Below are positions 9,024 to 17,993 of a DNA stretch of 64,000 nt, piece by piece. The stretch comes from JBGSMF01 sp964651475. Its GTDB lineage: Bacteria > Chloroflexota > Anaerolineae > Fen-1058. How positions within the stretch are numbered: position 1 is the stretch's first letter; every line of letters begins with the position of its first letter. The stretch is from NCBI GenBank assembly GCA_964651475.1, contig CAZYXV010000006.1:62001-126000 (forward strand), written 5' to 3'. Below the pieces are notes generated by a model. It was not told where the DNA came from. It ran no database searches and was given only the letters and a program-made list of their open reading frames with translations. The translations under genes and the position numbers were made by a program.

Positions 9024-10511
9024 TTATATCTGCCGGCTGAAAAGTCTGCGAACACGATGTCCCCAAATCCGGTCAAAGCTGTTCCACAGAATGCGGACAT
9101 CCTCGACAGTGATAATCGAGAGCGCGAAACTGCCAATGAAAAAGGCCGGCAAAAAGAGCAGCCGGAGCGCCCACGATTCGGGGCTGAGCCACCAATACAA
9201 TGCGTAGAGCGCTCCAAAGAGCGCCAGCGGCTTGACGTAATCCATTGTCTTGGGGTGAAATCCCGCCCGGCGCAAAAACCAGACATTGAGCGGGTTCGTT
9301 GTCAGGCGCCCCAGCATGGTGGCAATCGTCGCGCCCATAATCCCAAATGGCGGCACCAGCACGAGGTTGCTGACCACGGTGACGGTAGTGTTCACAACGT
9401 TAGACGTGGCCGGCGCCTTGGAATTGCCCGCCGCAACGGTCGAGTTCCCCAAGATATTGCCGATCAACCCGATGGCCGTCGAGAGCATCGAAAGCGTAAA
9501 AATCGGCTCGATGGCCAGATATTTTTCCGAAAAGAAAAAGAGAATGAGCTCGCGTTGAAACACCATCATAATCACAGTGCCTAACACCATCACGAAAGAG
9601 AGGCCGCGCACGGTCATGTCGAGCACCTTTTGCGCCCGCTCGCGCTCCCCCTGCATAATCAGGTTGGACAGATTGGGAAAATAGACGGTGCGGAAGGATT
9701 CGTAGAAACGCCGCACATTCGTGGGGATCTTGGAGGCCACGTCCAGCAACGCGACGTCGGATGGAGTCATCACCGCCGCGACCGTGAATGTGCCAAACGA
9801 GCTAAAAACGTACGTAAGAATATCGTTGAGCTGCAAGGCCCATCCAAAGTGCAGCAACCCTTTCATCGTGCCAACGTTAAACCCTAGTCCCTTCTTGGTG
9901 GGAATCGCCACATAGTAAGCCACACACGCCGCTCCGATAGAGATGATTTGAGCCAGCACGGCCCCGACTAGCCCCATGTGAAACCAGACCACGAAAGCGG
10001 CGATGAGCAAAACGTTGAGCACACTGGATCCCAGCTCGATGAATGCCATTTGCTTGAAACGGAACATGCCCTGGAGCAATTCTTTTAATATCTTTTGGTA
10101 CGCCAGCACGAACATAAATCCCAAGATGAGGACGGCCAGGTTTTCGACCGGAGATTGACCAAATAGCTTGTAGACCAAGGGTTGGGTGAACAGAAATAAA
10201 ATTCCAATCAGTATGGCGGTGACGAAACGGAATACGATGACCGTATCGATGATCACTCTCTGATTTTCCCGGCCTGCAGATCCTAAGGAGCGGATCGCCG
10301 AAATTCCAACATTGAAATCGCCCATCATCCTTAAAAAGGTGGCCACGAGTTCTATCAGCGCCGCTGTGCCAAAGTCGCTGCTCGGCAGGTACACTGTCAG
10401 GATTTTGACCCCCGCAATGCCGGACACAATCCGGATGGCAGTTGCCATGCTCGTGTATACTGTGCCGCCCAAAAGACCATATAGTAGTTTGTAATCTGAA
10501 GATTTTGACAT
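9024..10511 (-). CDS. Wzx-like polysaccharide flippase
   Basis: 495 residues, almost entirely membrane segments (about 12-14 hydrophobic stretches). It opens with LLYGLLGGTVYTSMATAIRIVSG and a glycine-rich first helix pair typical of the polysaccharide transport (PST/MOP) superfamily. The expected role is moving undecaprenyl-diphosphate-linked repeat units from the cytoplasmic to the outer face for Wzy-type polymerisation. Adjacency to an O-antigen-ligase/polymerase and a Wzz-type protein supports a Wzx/Wzy-dependent pathway. The stop is immediately followed by the next GT4 start, and its own start abuts the end of the polymerase gene. Confidence 0.88.
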   Translation of the reverse strand: MSKSSDYKLLYGLLGGTVYTSMATAIRIVSGIAGVKILTVYLPSSDFGTAALIELVATFLRMMGDFNVGISAIRSLGSAGRENQRVIIDTVIVFRFVTAILIGILFLFTQPLVYKLFGQSPVENLAVLILGFMFVLAYQKILKELLQGMFRFKQMAFIELGSSVLNVLLIAAFVVWFHMGLVGAVLAQIISIGAACVAYYVAIPTKKGLGFNVGTMKGLLHFGWALQLNDILTYVFSSFGTFTVAAVMTPSDVALLDVASKIPTNVRRFYESFRTVYFPNLSNLIMQGERERAQKVLDMTVRGLSFVMVLGTVIMMVFQRELILFFFSEKYLAIEPIFTLSMLSTAIGLIGNILGNSTVAAGNSKAPATSNVVNTTVTVVSNLVLVPPFGIMGATIATMLGRLTTNPLNVWFLRRAGFHPKTMDYVKPLALFGALYALYWWLSPESWALRLLFLPAFFIGSFALSIITVEDVRILWNSFDRIWGHRVRRLFSRQI

Positions 10512-12098
10512 TTATCGCGCCGCTTCTGTATTGAGTGTGTATATAACTTCGTTGATGCCGAGCATTACGCCTAACACAGGCGTCCAGTACCAGGCCATGA
10601 ACACTGGCGCCGCGACCCCGGCGATGAGAACCGTGACGTAGCTCAGCGTGAACCCTAACACAACCCCCCTAAAAACCTTGTCCCTGATTTTGGCCCAGAG
10701 CAAATATCCGCGCAGCAGGAACAAGGCCGAGAACCACACAAACGGCGCAAAGCCTACAATGCCCAGGTCCATCAAAATGAACAAAAACGTATTGTGCATA
10801 TAGCCGGTGTTGCGGTCGCCGCCCAACCGTATACGAGGGCGATAGTCGTTTCCCGGACCGATGCCGAGCAAGGGGTACTGCTTTATTTTGATCAGCGCGT
10901 ATTCATTTTCCATCACCCGCCACTGCCACGACGAGCTATTTTCTACTTGTTCGCCGGTAAAGAGAGAAGCCGCCCGGATATAGAGCGCGTCGAGAACATC
11001 GTTCAGTTTGGGAAAGTAGGAAACCAATAAGGGGACTGTTATGGCGCCAATGATGACGAAGGCGCACAGGAACAAGAGCATGTTCCTGCGCTGGTTTCTC
11101 GTGCTGATTAGAAATACCGTGGCGACAGAGGCGGTCGTCCCGATCCACATGTTTCGATTGAAGGTAAAGGCCAGGGCGATCAACAAGACAAAAACGGCCA
11201 TGGTCAAAAGCCAGCCGACGTAATCCATGCGCTCTCGGGAGAGCAATATGATAAAAGCCGGCATCAGCGCCACCAGAACAAGGGATTGGCCGGGTGGCAA
11301 AATTCGGGTCACGCCCGCAAAATTCTGTTCAAATACGCCGGCTGTCTCTACCCGTCCGGGCAAGATCGGCACAGAGGGTCCCACTGCCTGTTGTACAATC
11401 ATCAAAGTCGCCACAATGGCCGCAATGACGAGCACGCCGCTCACCAGCGTCAAGAGTTGCTGGCGTGTTCTGACCAGATTCGTGACGGCAAAGAAGACGA
11501 GATAGCTAAACAGGATGCGCCATTGGTACTCCATCAAGTCCATGTCGGTTCTAAGATTGAGGATCGAATTGACGAAAGAGATCAAACTGGCCAGGAAAAA
11601 GAGCGCCACGGGCCAATCGAGAGGAGTCTTGACGTAAGGAGCATCCTTGTTCCCTAGCGCCTGCGCCACGACCAGGCCCAAGAGATAAATCAGGCACAAC
11701 TCGACCGCCGTAAAGCCAAAACCAACATTGATGGTTGGGATCTGTCCCAGATCGTAAATGGAGGAGCTGGCCACGAGCATGAGCAAAATCACAAGCTCGG
11801 GCTTGGAAAAGGCGCTGAGGACGACGAGGATACCTCCCAGCGCAAGCAGCGTGACCTTTAGGGGCAGTTTCGTCGCCAACAGGCCAGAGGCGAATCCAAC
11901 AGCGAGCGTGCCCACGATGAGCGCCGGCAGCACAAATGGCTTTAACGCTGCTGACGCTACCTCCAGGTAGCGCCGTAGTTGATGCACAATCCTAAAAGAG
12001 CTATCTCTAACACGGTTTAGATCAAGCCGTCGAAAACCAAACATCTTGCCCAATTTCATATCGAATCGAAATCTTGACCATCTATACGTCACTCGCAT
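10512..12098 (-). CDS. O-antigen ligase / Wzy-like polymerase
   Basis: About 528 residues with some 12 hydrophobic segments. It carries the large loop of the O-antigen ligase/Wzy_C family: FNRNMWIGTTAS, and later LLGIGPGNDYRPR with a conserved MHNTFLFILMDLG segment. It should polymerise EPS repeat units, or ligate them to an acceptor, outside the membrane. The start is uncertain: ATG 12098 overlaps the preceding GT4 gene by 17 bp; TTG 12110 and ATG 12059 are also in frame. Its stop lies directly beside the flippase start. Confidence 0.85.
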   Translation of the reverse strand: MRVTYRWSRFRFDMKLGKMFGFRRLDLNRVRDSSFRIVHQLRRYLEVASAALKPFVLPALIVGTLAVGFASGLLATKLPLKVTLLALGGILVVLSAFSKPELVILLMLVASSSIYDLGQIPTINVGFGFTAVELCLIYLLGLVVAQALGNKDAPYVKTPLDWPVALFFLASLISFVNSILNLRTDMDLMEYQWRILFSYLVFFAVTNLVRTRQQLLTLVSGVLVIAAIVATLMIVQQAVGPSVPILPGRVETAGVFEQNFAGVTRILPPGQSLVLVALMPAFIILLSRERMDYVGWLLTMAVFVLLIALAFTFNRNMWIGTTASVATVFLISTRNQRRNMLLFLCAFVIIGAITVPLLVSYFPKLNDVLDALYIRAASLFTGEQVENSSSWQWRVMENEYALIKIKQYPLLGIGPGNDYRPRIRLGGDRNTGYMHNTFLFILMDLGIVGFAPFVWFSALFLLRGYLLWAKIRDKVFRGVVLGFTLSYVTVLIAGVAAPVFMAWYWTPVLGVMLGINEVIYTLNTEAAR

Positions 12099-13323
12099 TT
12101 TCGCCAACAAGCTGACGAAACACGTTCACCAACCGCCGAGCATTCTTGCGGATGTCAAATTCTTCAGCCACCACCGCCGGTCCGTTGGCGGCCAGGCGTT
12201 GTCGCAAATCTCTATCTTTTGCCAGTTGGGCCAGCGCCGCCGCCAGCGCCTCGGCATCTTTTTCCGGCACTACAAGTCCATTTTCTTGATGATGCACCAA
12301 TTCTGGAATGCCAGACGTGTGGGTGGATACCACAGGCACCCCCATGCCCAGAGCTTCCATCATTGCCACGGGAATGCCATCCCTGTCCCCATTTTGAGCT
12401 ACTATGCATGCCAGCACAAATACGTCGCAATTCTGCAGCGCCTGGCGCACCCAGGGTTGCTCCTGGGCCCCGGCCAGCGCGACGACATCTCCCACGTCTA
12501 AATCGGCTATCAACCGTTCCAACGCCGCGCGGCGCTCGCCCCGCCCGACAATGGTGCAGTGAAAATTCACCTGGTGTTCTTTCAAGGTTCTACAAGCGCG
12601 AATCAAATAGTCGTGCCCTTTTTTTTCCACCAGGCTGCCCACTGACAAGATACGCAAGACGGCGCTATCCGGCGGCGCGGTCGCAGCCTGGAATTGCTCC
12701 AGGTCAATTCCGCAATGAACAACGGTGATGTCTTCTTGGGTGATTTGGCATAGGGCGCTGATTGCCCGGCGATTATGATCGGAAATTGTAATCAGCCGGT
12801 CGGCCCTGTGGGCAATCAGCCCTAGCAAGTCATTTTCTGGGGAATAGATATCACTGGCGTGAGAAGTAACTGTGAACGGAAGATCAAGCAATTGGCTGAT
12901 TACCAGTGCCGCCGCCGCCGACAGCCAGGCAAAGTGGGCGTGAATGACTTGTACGCCGCTTCCCTTCAGACGCTTGGCCAGGTATACCCCTTTCAGGAAA
13001 ACAACCAGCCGTTTGAACAGCCAGGTGAACTTGGGCGCGGGCTGTGTCATCAAGCCCCATAGCAGAGTCCAATAACGTCGCGGCGATTTGAACATGAAAT
13101 ATATTTGGGCCAGCCACAACGTGGGGCTGTAGACCTCGGCGGCGTAGCATACCTGGCGCGCCAGAGCTTGTGAGGTAGGGTGAATTGGCCCCGCCTTGGG
13201 CGATAGGAGGGAAAAGACCTGGACAGATACACCTTGCTGCTGAACCTCTCGGATCTCTTCGGCGATAAAGGTTTCAGTGAGATGGGGAAAGCGCAGCAAT
13301 ACATAAGCAACTTGAGTATCCAC
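12082..13323 (-). CDS. GT4-family glycosyltransferase
   Basis: 413 residues from a GTG at 13323 with AGGA 6 nt upstream. Longer in-frame starts would run into the BcsB-like gene, whose stop is 16 bp away. The N-terminus VAYVLLRFPHLTETFI is typical of GT4 enzymes of the colanic-acid WcaL/AmsK type. The donor half has ILSVGSLVEKKGHDYLI and NGDRDGIPVAMMEALGMGVP with the conserved paired Glu, then STHTSGIPELV. It is a likely cytoplasmic NDP-sugar transferase for the EPS repeat unit. It is separated from the other three GT4 genes by the polymerase and flippase genes. Confidence 0.87.
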   Translation of the reverse strand: MDTQVAYVLLRFPHLTETFIAEEIREVQQQGVSVQVFSLLSPKAGPIHPTSQALARQVCYAAEVYSPTLWLAQIYFMFKSPRRYWTLLWGLMTQPAPKFTWLFKRLVVFLKGVYLAKRLKGSGVQVIHAHFAWLSAAAALVISQLLDLPFTVTSHASDIYSPENDLLGLIAHRADRLITISDHNRRAISALCQITQEDITVVHCGIDLEQFQAATAPPDSAVLRILSVGSLVEKKGHDYLIRACRTLKEHQVNFHCTIVGRGERRAALERLIADLDVGDVVALAGAQEQPWVRQALQNCDVFVLACIVAQNGDRDGIPVAMMEALGMGVPVVSTHTSGIPELVHHQENGLVVPEKDAEALAAALAQLAKDRDLRQRLAANGPAVVAEEFDIRKNARRLVNVFRQLVGENASDV

Positions 13324-13339
13324 CGCTATTCCTGCACAG

Positions 13340-16087
13340 CTAGAGTTTTCTATACTGGCGCAGCGCAACAACCAAAATGATCGCCACGATGATCACAACG
13401 GCGCCAGCCACCGCCGTAACCCAGGCGGGTATCTTTCTTTCTCCCTTCGAAACGTATGGCGTTGGCGGGATGGGCGTTGCATTGTTTTCTGCTCCCGTTT
13501 CAGGAGGCGGAGTAGCAGTGAATCCTGGCGTCAACTCTGGCACGGCCGTTTCCAGCGCCGCAGCCAGGCCGCTGTCAGTCAGGCGGCGAGTGTCAATGGA
13601 CCCGATATCCTTTCCTTCGTTCCGTATCCAAACCAGATTGCCACTCAGTTGGCGCGTGTCCCAAATCAGCGCGCGAGTTGCCCACCTTACACCTTCCACG
13701 CTCGTGCCGGTGATTGCCAGAAGCGCCGTGTCTTTGTTCCAGGGTGAGGGCATCTCTTGGATCAAGCCTGCGACCGTCTCGGGCGATAGCCGCAGGAGCA
13801 CCTCACCGACTCGAGGCTCTATCTCGTTGCTTCTGGGTACGAACGGCTGGGGCAGCAACTCGTTGACCTGTTGGAATAAGGGATGTGCAGCGGGGCGGCC
13901 AATGAGAATAACGTGATGCTCGCTCAATGTTTTTGCGTCCAGATTCTCTCCACCCAAGGCCACAGCAGGGCTAAAGCCCGTTCCATCTGTTCTATCGCCC
14001 AGGGCCGCTGCCAGTTGAAACAAGCTCTCGTATTCTGCCGCGCCAGGAAAGGATGGCAACACGAACAACAGGTCGCCCAAATCAGGTTGATCGCTGAACG
14101 GAGAAGAAAAATATCGCAAATTCAGCGCAGTGTGCTCGGTCCGGTGCGCCAGGTAGAACGAGGAATCCTTGGAAATAGTCAGCCAGACCTGTCTATGGTC
14201 AATTCGTTCACATTCCACGCGCTCTGTCTGCATCCACACTTGTATAGATAGCTTGTTGCTCATCCCATACTTGATACGCGACCCGGACAAGCCTAGTTCT
14301 AGTACCCCTCCGGTTGCATTCTCTCCATTGAGGGGTACACTGGCCACCGGGGTATCATTGAGGAGAATGCTCAACGTTGATGTGTTTTCCTCTATAATCC
14401 TGGAATGGGCAAAGAGCAGGCGAAAGAGAGCTTCATTGGTCAATTGCCAGTCCAGGGGGACATAAAACCAATATGCAATTTCCTGGGTATAGGGGCCGTA
14501 AATAGTCTTGTCTACATAGCCCAGGTCAGCCAGGCTAAGGTTAGCTGACCGGGTAGTCGTCACGACCAGAGGAGGCTGGATATCTCGAACCTGGGTGGTC
14601 GGGCCGGTCATGGAAGGGGCGTACACATCCAGGCTCAATGCCTGAGCGGCCTTGTGGAGCGCGTCTTCGTTCGCGCCGCTGATCAGCAGAATGGCTTTTT
14701 CGGGATTCCAGGGCGATACGATTTCTTGTAGGATGCCGTCTCCCTCCGACACGGGTTGCTCGTTTTGCAAGAAAAAGTATCCCTCTTGAGCAAACGATTT
14801 AATGTGCGCCTCATTTCCCGGTGCGGCAGCCAGAGCCGACGTTAGCGAACTGGTATTCAAGGCGCCTTTCACCCGATCCACCAGAATAGTCGTGTTTTCC
14901 AAAGAATAGAACAAGGCGGAAATTGGCGTCGTGTGAGTCAGTTGTACAGTCAGGGTGACTAAGGTGGTTTGACCAGGCGAGAGGGATGGTAATTCCCAGC
15001 GCACTTGATCTGTCCCATCGCAGGCAGGGTCACAGTTGACCAGATTGGTTTGACGTGGCAACAGAGTTACCAGAGATAGGGAAGAGCTTGCCCCCGCTGT
15101 TGTATTGGTCACGGCCATAGTGTAGCTGAAAAAGCTGCCAGGCGCGACGGTAGCCGGCCCCTCTATGCTCAGGGCCATCTCTCGGCGGCGTATCGGTACA
15201 GGAAGCGTGGTGTGATCGTTAAGCCACGTCACCACCTCGTTACGGTCAGGCGCTCCAATCACGAACAAGTGCTCGGCCCCGGCCTGTCCAGAGGCCATGG
15301 CGTGTAGCCACTCTGCGTCCGTAGTCGTGCTGATGGTCAGCCCGCTCGCCAGCTTGCCCAGGTTGGCTGCAATACTGGCGGCGGCGCGCAATTCTGGCTC
15401 GGTGGGATGCGATGGGAGAACAAAACGCACTTGGTCAGGATCAAACGAGCGCTGGTAAAAAGGGCGCGGATAAACGGCCAAATCCAGGACGGGCGGGAGC
15501 GGATTATAGTTAAAAGACAGCAGGGATTCAGTATGAATAACGAGTTTTGCCTTATGTGGCCTGTTGCATAGAAACGCGGCATCCAACTCTATGCTGATTT
15601 CGTGATTGCTGCCGGGTTGTGCATTGAGCAAATCAGCAGGCAAATCAACCCGCAACCGGACCTGTTCTTTCACGGCATTATCTAGCTGGTAGACCTGGAG
15701 TAACTGATCATCGAGCCGGACCAGCACTTCACCAAAGTAGGTTGGTAGCTTTATATCGGCAGCTTCAAGAGAAGTGTAAAAGTAACTGAAATCGAGGTCA
15801 AGATAGTCGCCGCTTACGATCTGCCAGTTTTCAGGCAGCCGGAATGAATACTGCGCGCTTCCCCACGGGCTGAATAACTCTCTATCTCGATAACCCAATT
15901 CCGCAAATGTGATTTGAAATTGTGATGACGATTGGACCTTGGATGAAGCAGAAGGTGCATCCTGGCTGGCATAAGAGGGTGGCGGGAATACACCCGCCAC
16001 GGCCCCTATCACAAATAACAAGACCAGCATAAAAGCTGGCTGTTGTTTCCTGGCATGGCTTTTTCTACGCAGTTGGTTGGGATTCAT
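13340..16087 (-). CDS. BcsB-like membrane-anchored polysaccharide synthesis protein
   Basis: 915 residues. There is an N-terminal signal segment (about 18-40), two BcsB-type halves (about 60-300 and 510-800) with recurring YSFRLPENWQ / YWFYVPLDWQ motifs and paired carbohydrate-binding-like and flavodoxin-like subdomains, and a single C-terminal membrane helix (about 885-908) ending in basic residues. This matches the BcsB subunit of cellulose synthase, which guides nascent glucan outside the membrane. Between the halves (about 302-390) sits a DUF11/CARDB-like beta-sandwich (FSYTMAVTNTT). No BcsA glucan synthase lies in the window, so it may serve the Wzx/Wzy polymer instead. Its start overlaps the Wzz-GGDEF gene end by 23 bp. 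Confidence 0.78.
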   Translation of the reverse strand: MNPNQLRRKSHARKQQPAFMLVLLFVIGAVAGVFPPPSYASQDAPSASSKVQSSSQFQITFAELGYRDRELFSPWGSAQYSFRLPENWQIVSGDYLDLDFSYFYTSLEAADIKLPTYFGEVLVRLDDQLLQVYQLDNAVKEQVRLRVDLPADLLNAQPGSNHEISIELDAAFLCNRPHKAKLVIHTESLLSFNYNPLPPVLDLAVYPRPFYQRSFDPDQVRFVLPSHPTEPELRAAASIAANLGKLASGLTISTTTDAEWLHAMASGQAGAEHLFVIGAPDRNEVVTWLNDHTTLPVPIRRREMALSIEGPATVAPGSFFSYTMAVTNTTAGASSSLSLVTLLPRQTNLVNCDPACDGTDQVRWELPSLSPGQTTLVTLTVQLTHTTPISALFYSLENTTILVDRVKGALNTSSLTSALAAAPGNEAHIKSFAQEGYFFLQNEQPVSEGDGILQEIVSPWNPEKAILLISGANEDALHKAAQALSLDVYAPSMTGPTTQVRDIQPPLVVTTTRSANLSLADLGYVDKTIYGPYTQEIAYWFYVPLDWQLTNEALFRLLFAHSRIIEENTSTLSILLNDTPVASVPLNGENATGGVLELGLSGSRIKYGMSNKLSIQVWMQTERVECERIDHRQVWLTISKDSSFYLAHRTEHTALNLRYFSSPFSDQPDLGDLLFVLPSFPGAAEYESLFQLAAALGDRTDGTGFSPAVALGGENLDAKTLSEHHVILIGRPAAHPLFQQVNELLPQPFVPRSNEIEPRVGEVLLRLSPETVAGLIQEMPSPWNKDTALLAITGTSVEGVRWATRALIWDTRQLSGNLVWIRNEGKDIGSIDTRRLTDSGLAAALETAVPELTPGFTATPPPETGAENNATPIPPTPYVSKGERKIPAWVTAVAGAVVIIVAIILVVALRQYRKL

Positions 16088-17207
16088 TCAAGCCAGTCTC
16101 CTCCGCAGTATACAAACAAATCTCCCCGTTGCTGCTGGCGTATTGCAGCGCTTTCTTTGCCCTGTCAAGAAGCTCATCACGGCCGGTGCCGTTGAGATCG
16201 TAAGCCACCACACCGATGGAGGCTGCCAGATTGAGCTTCAGGCTGCCTCCGTCCAATTCAAAAATGCTCCACTCGAGTCTCTTTTTTAATTTCTGGAGGA
16301 CACGCTCTGCATCCGGACCGGGCGTGTCTGGGAAAAGCACGGCAAATGTATCATCCTCGAAACGAGCCACCAGGTCTTCTTCGCGCAAGTGCTGTTTCAA
16401 GAAAATGCCTATTTGCCGCAGAGCCTCGTTCCGCAGACGAGGCAACTGCATATCCTTGATTAAATCCAGGCGGTCAATATTGATCAATGTTAAAGAGAGA
16501 GGAAATTGATGCCGTTTGGCCCGGCTCAACTCTTCTCCAAATCGCTGCACAAAGTAATGCCGGTTATAAATGCCGGTAGCGCCGTCTATAATGGTAACGC
16601 CGGTGATCGCTCCAGCAGGGGTGCGCAGGTACTCTAACAAAAAGGCTCCCACAATGCCAACGATCAGGCCCAGAACAACAGCCAGCATCATGTTTTGAAT
16701 TTTATCCGGCTTTGAAGGCGAGGTCGGTGTGTACGGTGGGTCGAGCAGCCTCATGTCGTAAATCTCGCCGAGATTCTTGATATATTCAACGGCTCTCTGC
16801 CCAACCAGTGAAGCGCATGCCTTGGCCATCGCCGGATCATCGCTTTCGACAATGATCTTGATAATGTTAGTTGGGGAAACCAGCTCGCTGGTAACTTTAA
16901 GATTTGTCCTTTGTTCTGGTGCAAGCCCCATTTCCTGGTAGACTGTCTTGACGACAATGTCGCTGGCGGCGATGTGAGCGTAGGTTGCCAAGATCGAATC
17001 TCGCTGGGTAAGCGTGTCCAGTCCTCTGATCACCTGATCTACGGTGCCAAAGGACGAACTGGGACTGATGACAAAAGTGGCCTCGGTGCGATAGATAGGT
17101 GTTTGACTGTAAGTAAATATCAGCGCCGAGGTCATTGAAAGTAAAAGGGCTGGCACAATCAGCCACCACCCTTTTAGCAAGATTTGTACATAATGCCGAA
17201 TGGCCAT
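16065..17207 (-). CDS. Wzz chain-length domain fused to a degenerate GGDEF domain
   Basis: 380 residues. Residues 1-200 form a Wzz/polysaccharide co-polymerase unit: a first membrane helix (about 13-33), a long extracytoplasmic region, a second helix (about 172-194) preceded by PPYTPTSPSKP. After a short linker a GGDEF-fold domain begins at TGIYNRHYF (211). Its signature position reads RFEDDTF (282-288) where active diguanylate cyclases have RYGGDEF, so both Gly and the catalytic Glu are replaced. The Asn-Asp-Gly-His substrate region is also lost (INIDRLDLIKDMQL). It probably senses nucleotide or acts structurally rather than making c-di-GMP. The membrane topology places GGDEF in the cytoplasm, so it could couple an internal signal to EPS chain length. 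That coupling is inference. Confidence 0.82.
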   Translation of the reverse strand: MAIRHYVQILLKGWWLIVPALLLSMTSALIFTYSQTPIYRTEATFVISPSSSFGTVDQVIRGLDTLTQRDSILATYAHIAASDIVVKTVYQEMGLAPEQRTNLKVTSELVSPTNIIKIIVESDDPAMAKACASLVGQRAVEYIKNLGEIYDMRLLDPPYTPTSPSKPDKIQNMMLAVVLGLIVGIVGAFLLEYLRTPAGAITGVTIIDGATGIYNRHYFVQRFGEELSRAKRHQFPLSLTLINIDRLDLIKDMQLPRLRNEALRQIGIFLKQHLREEDLVARFEDDTFAVLFPDTPGPDAERVLQKLKKRLEWSIFELDGGSLKLNLAASIGVVAYDLNGTGRDELLDRAKKALQYASSNGEICLYTAEETGLNESQPTA

Positions 17208-17237
17208 TTCTGTTCCTTCGCTGCTGGCCCAGACAGG

Positions 17238-17984
17238 TTAACTGGCGCCTCTCCCGAAAATGACCGAGGACGCGCTCCACCACAAGATCTTGATGTCCAG
17301 CGCCAAACTTTGATTCTGCACGTACTCGATGTCATAGTTTACTATAGTATCGAAATCTATGCCACTCCGTCCCTTGACCTGGGCCAGTCCCGTGATGCCC
17401 GGCAGAACCTCCAGCCGCTCATAGTGCCAGAGTTGATATTCTTCAACTTCCCAGGTGACATTGGGGCGTGGCCCAACAATGCTCATGTCCCCTCGGAGCA
17501 CGTTAAAGATTTGCGGCAATTCGTCAAGACTGGTTTTGCGCAAGAAACGCCCCAGCCGGGTGACCTGGGAGGCATGTATGGGCTTGTAAATTTTGCCGTT
17601 CCCATTGGCGCTGGGCTTGTCCATAAAGGCTTTTGCAAAGGCAAAGCGGGGTCCCCATCCACCTCCACGGGGCTTGTTTTCATTGCCAATGCATCCATTC
17701 ACAAAAGCTTTCATAAAGGCGCGATGAGAGCTATTGTCGAGATTGTGCTGCATAGTGCGTAACTTGAACATTTGAAAGCGCCGCCCGCCTTTGCCGACGC
17801 GTTCCTGGACAAAAAGAGCCGGACCCGGAGAATCCAGGCGGATGAGCAGCGCACACAAGCCTATCAATGGAAGCACCACGGGCAATACCAAGAGACAAAT
17901 GATCACGTCCAACACACGCTTGGCGATTTTGTATTCTCTCCGGTGTGGAAACACACGCGCTGGATTAATAATCACTAATTCCAT
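17238..17984 (-). CDS. Initiating sugar-1-phosphate transferase (polyprenyl-phosphate GPT)
   Basis: 248 residues. A basic stretch and one hydrophobic hairpin (KRVLDVIICLLVLPVVLPLI) lead into the catalytic domain: LDSPGPALFVQERVG, MFKLRTM, TSLDELPQIFNVLRGDMS, VGPRP and PGITGLAQVKGRS. All conserved blocks of the bacterial sugar transferase family are present, including the Asp-Glu pair. It should transfer a hexose- or HexNAc-1-phosphate to undecaprenyl phosphate, priming EPS synthesis. An insert of about 50 residues between MFKLRTM and TRLGRFLRK is longer than in minimal members. ATG 17984 has AGGGAG 5 nt upstream, better placed than the GTG at 17990. Confidence 0.9.
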   Translation of the reverse strand: MELVIINPARVFPHRREYKIAKRVLDVIICLLVLPVVLPLIGLCALLIRLDSPGPALFVQERVGKGGRRFQMFKLRTMQHNLDNSSHRAFMKAFVNGCIGNENKPRGGGWGPRFAFAKAFMDKPSANGNGKIYKPIHASQVTRLGRFLRKTSLDELPQIFNVLRGDMSIVGPRPNVTWEVEEYQLWHYERLEVLPGITGLAQVKGRSGIDFDTIVNYDIEYVQNQSLALDIKILWWSASSVIFGRGAS

Positions 17985-17993
17985 CGTCACTCC

